A stretch of 64,000 bases of DNA from Micromonospora inyonensis (GTDB lineage: Bacteria; Actinomycetota; Actinomycetes; Mycobacteriales; Micromonosporaceae), in assembly GCF_900091415.1 (NCBI RefSeq), contig NZ_FMHU01000002.1:2728001-2792000 (forward strand), read 5' to 3'. The notes beneath the pieces were generated by a model that saw only the letters and a program-made list of their open reading frames with translations, was not told the DNA's origin and searched no databases. Of the stretch, positions 62,566 to 64,000 are shown piece by piece (position 1 is the first letter of the stretch; every line of letters starts with the position of its first letter). The translations under genes and the position numbers were made by a program.

Positions 62566-63310
62566 ATGACGAGCAGACGACACCGGACGGACGTGCTGGT
62601 GGTGGGCACCGGCCCGGTCGGGCTGACCCTGGAGGCGGAACTGGCCCGGTACGGCGTCGACGCCACCGTCACCGGACCGGAGGGTCGATGGCACGACCTG
62701 TCCTGCCGGGTCGACGCGGTCCGGCCGTACGACGACCGGGTGGAGGCCCGGCTCGTCGAATCCCGCGACGGCGCGGTGACCGTGGTGACCGCCGGCTGGC
62801 TGGTCGCCTGCGACGGTGCCACCGCGCCGCTGCGCCCCGTCCCGCGCCCGGCCGGCGCCGGTCACCCAGCCCCGGGCACCGGCCGGGTGTTCCGCTGCGG
62901 CGGCGACCGCCCCGGCGCGGGCGGGCACGACGGCGTCAGCGACGCGGTCAACCTCGGCTGGAAGCTCGCCGCCACCCTGCGGCGCTGGGCCGGGGCGGTG
63001 CTGCTCGACAGCTACCACGAGGAACGACGGCCGGCGGCCACGGACGGCCCCATCGGCCACCGCTACCACTCGTCGATCGCCGGGCGTGCCCGCGTTGCGG
63101 GCCGCGTTCGCCGCCGCCGGGGTGCCGTTCGCCGTCCACGACTACCGCGACGCGGTGGTCGCCCACCGGTACCGGCAACCGTTCGTCCTGCTACGGCCGG
63201 ACGGGTACGTGGCCTGGCGGGGCTGGCGCCCGCCGGCCGACCCGGTGGCCCTGTTGGATCTGGTCCGGGGCGCGACCCCACGTCCCGCCCCCGTTCCGGT
63301 AAGCGTCTGA
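62566..63310 (+). pseudogene. Degraded FAD-dependent aromatic hydroxylase
   Basis: Starts TDVLVVGTGPVGLTLEAELARYG (FAD loop). Fragments of the family follow: a shortened middle with TAGWLVACDGA, and GGHDGVSDAVNLGWKLAATL (the GMNTGIQDA-NLAWKL motif). The normal protein has about 500 residues; only about 245 are left. Near 63070-63090 the frame shifts, and the C-terminal thioredoxin-like end (PFVLLRPDGYVAWRGWRPPA) continues in another frame to 63310. Several internal deletions plus a frameshift mark a pseudogene. Confidence 0.85.
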
Positions 63311-63331
63311 GTCGAACCCGAGAGGAACACT

Positions 63332-64000
63332 GTGGCACGTCGCCTGTTCACGTCCGAGTCGGTCACGGAGGGCCACCCGGACAAGATCGCTGATCAGATC
63401 AGTGATGGGATTCTGGATGCGTTGTTGAGTCAGGATCCGCGTTCGCGGGTCGCGGTGGAGACGTTGATCACGACGGGGCAGGTGCACGTCGCGGGTGAGG
63501 TGACCACGAAGGCGTATGCGGATATCCCGTCGATCGTGCGGGAGACGATCCTGGGGATCGGGTACGACTCGTCGCGTAAGGGGTTCGACGGGGCGTCGTG
63601 TGGGGTGAGTGTGTCGATCGGGGCGCAGTCGCCGGACATCGCGCAGGGTGTGGACAACGCGTTCGAGTTGCGGACGGGGTCGTCGGAGTCGGCGTTGGAT
63701 GCGCAGGGTGCCGGGGATCAGGGCATGATGTTCGGGTTCGCGTGTTCGGAGACGCCGGAGCTGATGCCGTTGCCGATCGCTTTGGCGCACCGCCTGGCGC
63801 GGCGGTTGTCGGCGGTGCGGAAGGACGGCACGATTCCGTATCTGCGTCCGGATGGTAAGACGCAGGTGACCATCGAGTACGAGGGTCTGCGTCCGGTCCG
63901 CCTGAACACGGTGGTCGTGTCCTCGCAGCACGCGGCGGACATCTCGCTCGACGGACTCCTCGCCCCCGACGTGCGGGAACACGTCGTGGACCCCGAGCTG
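63332..64000 (+). CDS. metK: Second S-adenosylmethionine synthetase (runs off the window)
   Basis: First 223 residues of a MetK with AGAGGA before the GTG. The residues are nearly the same as in the complete copy up to QHAADISL, then differ ([17 protein letters not shown] against [17 protein letters not shown]). The first 580 bases carry the T-richer codons of copy 1; after 63916 the codons turn to the C/G-ending style of the rest of the genome (CTC, GCC, CCC). An extra metK often accompanies methylation-heavy secondary metabolism, but no such cluster is visible here. Confidence 0.95.
   Translation, partial: MARRLFTSESVTEGHPDKIADQISDGILDALLSQDPRSRVAVETLITTGQVHVAGEVTTKAYADIPSIVRETILGIGYDSSRKGFDGASCGVSVSIGAQSPDIAQGVDNAFELRTGSSESALDAQGAGDQGMMFGFACSETPELMPLPIALAHRLARRLSAVRKDGTIPYLRPDGKTQVTIEYEGLRPVRLNTVVVSSQHAADISLDGLLAPDVREHVVDPEL
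63341..63915 (+). repeat. metK repeat, copy 2
   Basis: Matches 41478-42052 in the opposite orientation over 575 bases, with a single mismatch that I could find. About 21 kb of core genes lie between the two copies. Confidence 0.92.

Overview
The window is high-GC actinobacterial chromosome, most likely from Micromonosporaceae. Supporting signs are the bldD-pyrR-pyrBC-carAB-pyrD-pyrF-mihF-gmk-rpoZ-coaBC-metK-priA order, an actinobacterial mIHF, a BldD with its c-di-GMP motif, a rib operon of the ribD-ribE-ribM-ribBA-ribH type, and a short intergenic repeat that I associate with Micromonospora/Salinispora. Most of it is core biosynthesis. No rRNA, tRNA or CRISPR array was seen.

Layout. 1-1.9 kb: an ArsR regulator with a VOC-fold protein, then two small divergent genes. 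1.9-10.5 kb: the arginine operon argC-J-B-D-F-R-G-H, mostly joined by 4-base stop/start overlaps and preceded by a promoter with ArgR-type boxes. 10.6-16.5 kb: the only clear accessory island. It holds a three-gene operon (cyclase-homology protein, a large P-loop/helical-repeat protein, a third unknown protein) and a divergent Crp/Fnr gene split by an IS5-family element. 16.6-22.9 kb: pheST, a SpoU methylase and infC-rpmI-rplT with a structured leader and an ATC start codon. 22.9-30.1 kb: PH-domain protein, transporter, hisG-hisE, and the FMN-riboswitch riboflavin operon. 30.2-36.4 kb: a REC-GGDEF protein, rpe, two lipoproteins that arose by duplication, rsmB-fmt-def. 36.5-44.5 kb: a broken P450 gene, a kinase/ParB-like fusion, priA, metK, coaBC, rpoZ, a degenerate gmk and mihF. 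44.7-55.5 kb: the pyrimidine operon with bioA inserted and a PyrR-binding leader. 55.7-62.4 kb: bldD, nusB-efp, the shikimate genes aroQ-B and aroK-C, and two membrane proteins. 62.5-64 kb: a degraded FAD hydroxylase and the first part of a second metK.

The genes work as blocks: arginine, UMP, chorismate, riboflavin and part of histidine synthesis, plus translation start and end functions (infC, fmt, def, rsmB, efp, pheST). The most interesting region is 10.6-14.6 kb. The cyclase-like and P-loop proteins there share a motif of about 25 residues of the pattern TG-VRV-GANA-GH, one at the C-terminus and the other near the N-terminus. This looks like a homotypic docking or amyloid-type signalling motif linking a sensor to an NTPase, as in bacterial conflict systems. 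Other notable points are a gene-conversion tract between two inverted metK copies, a gmk-position protein lacking the P-loop lysine, and a tandem intergenic repeat that supplies both a stop codon and a ribosome binding site.
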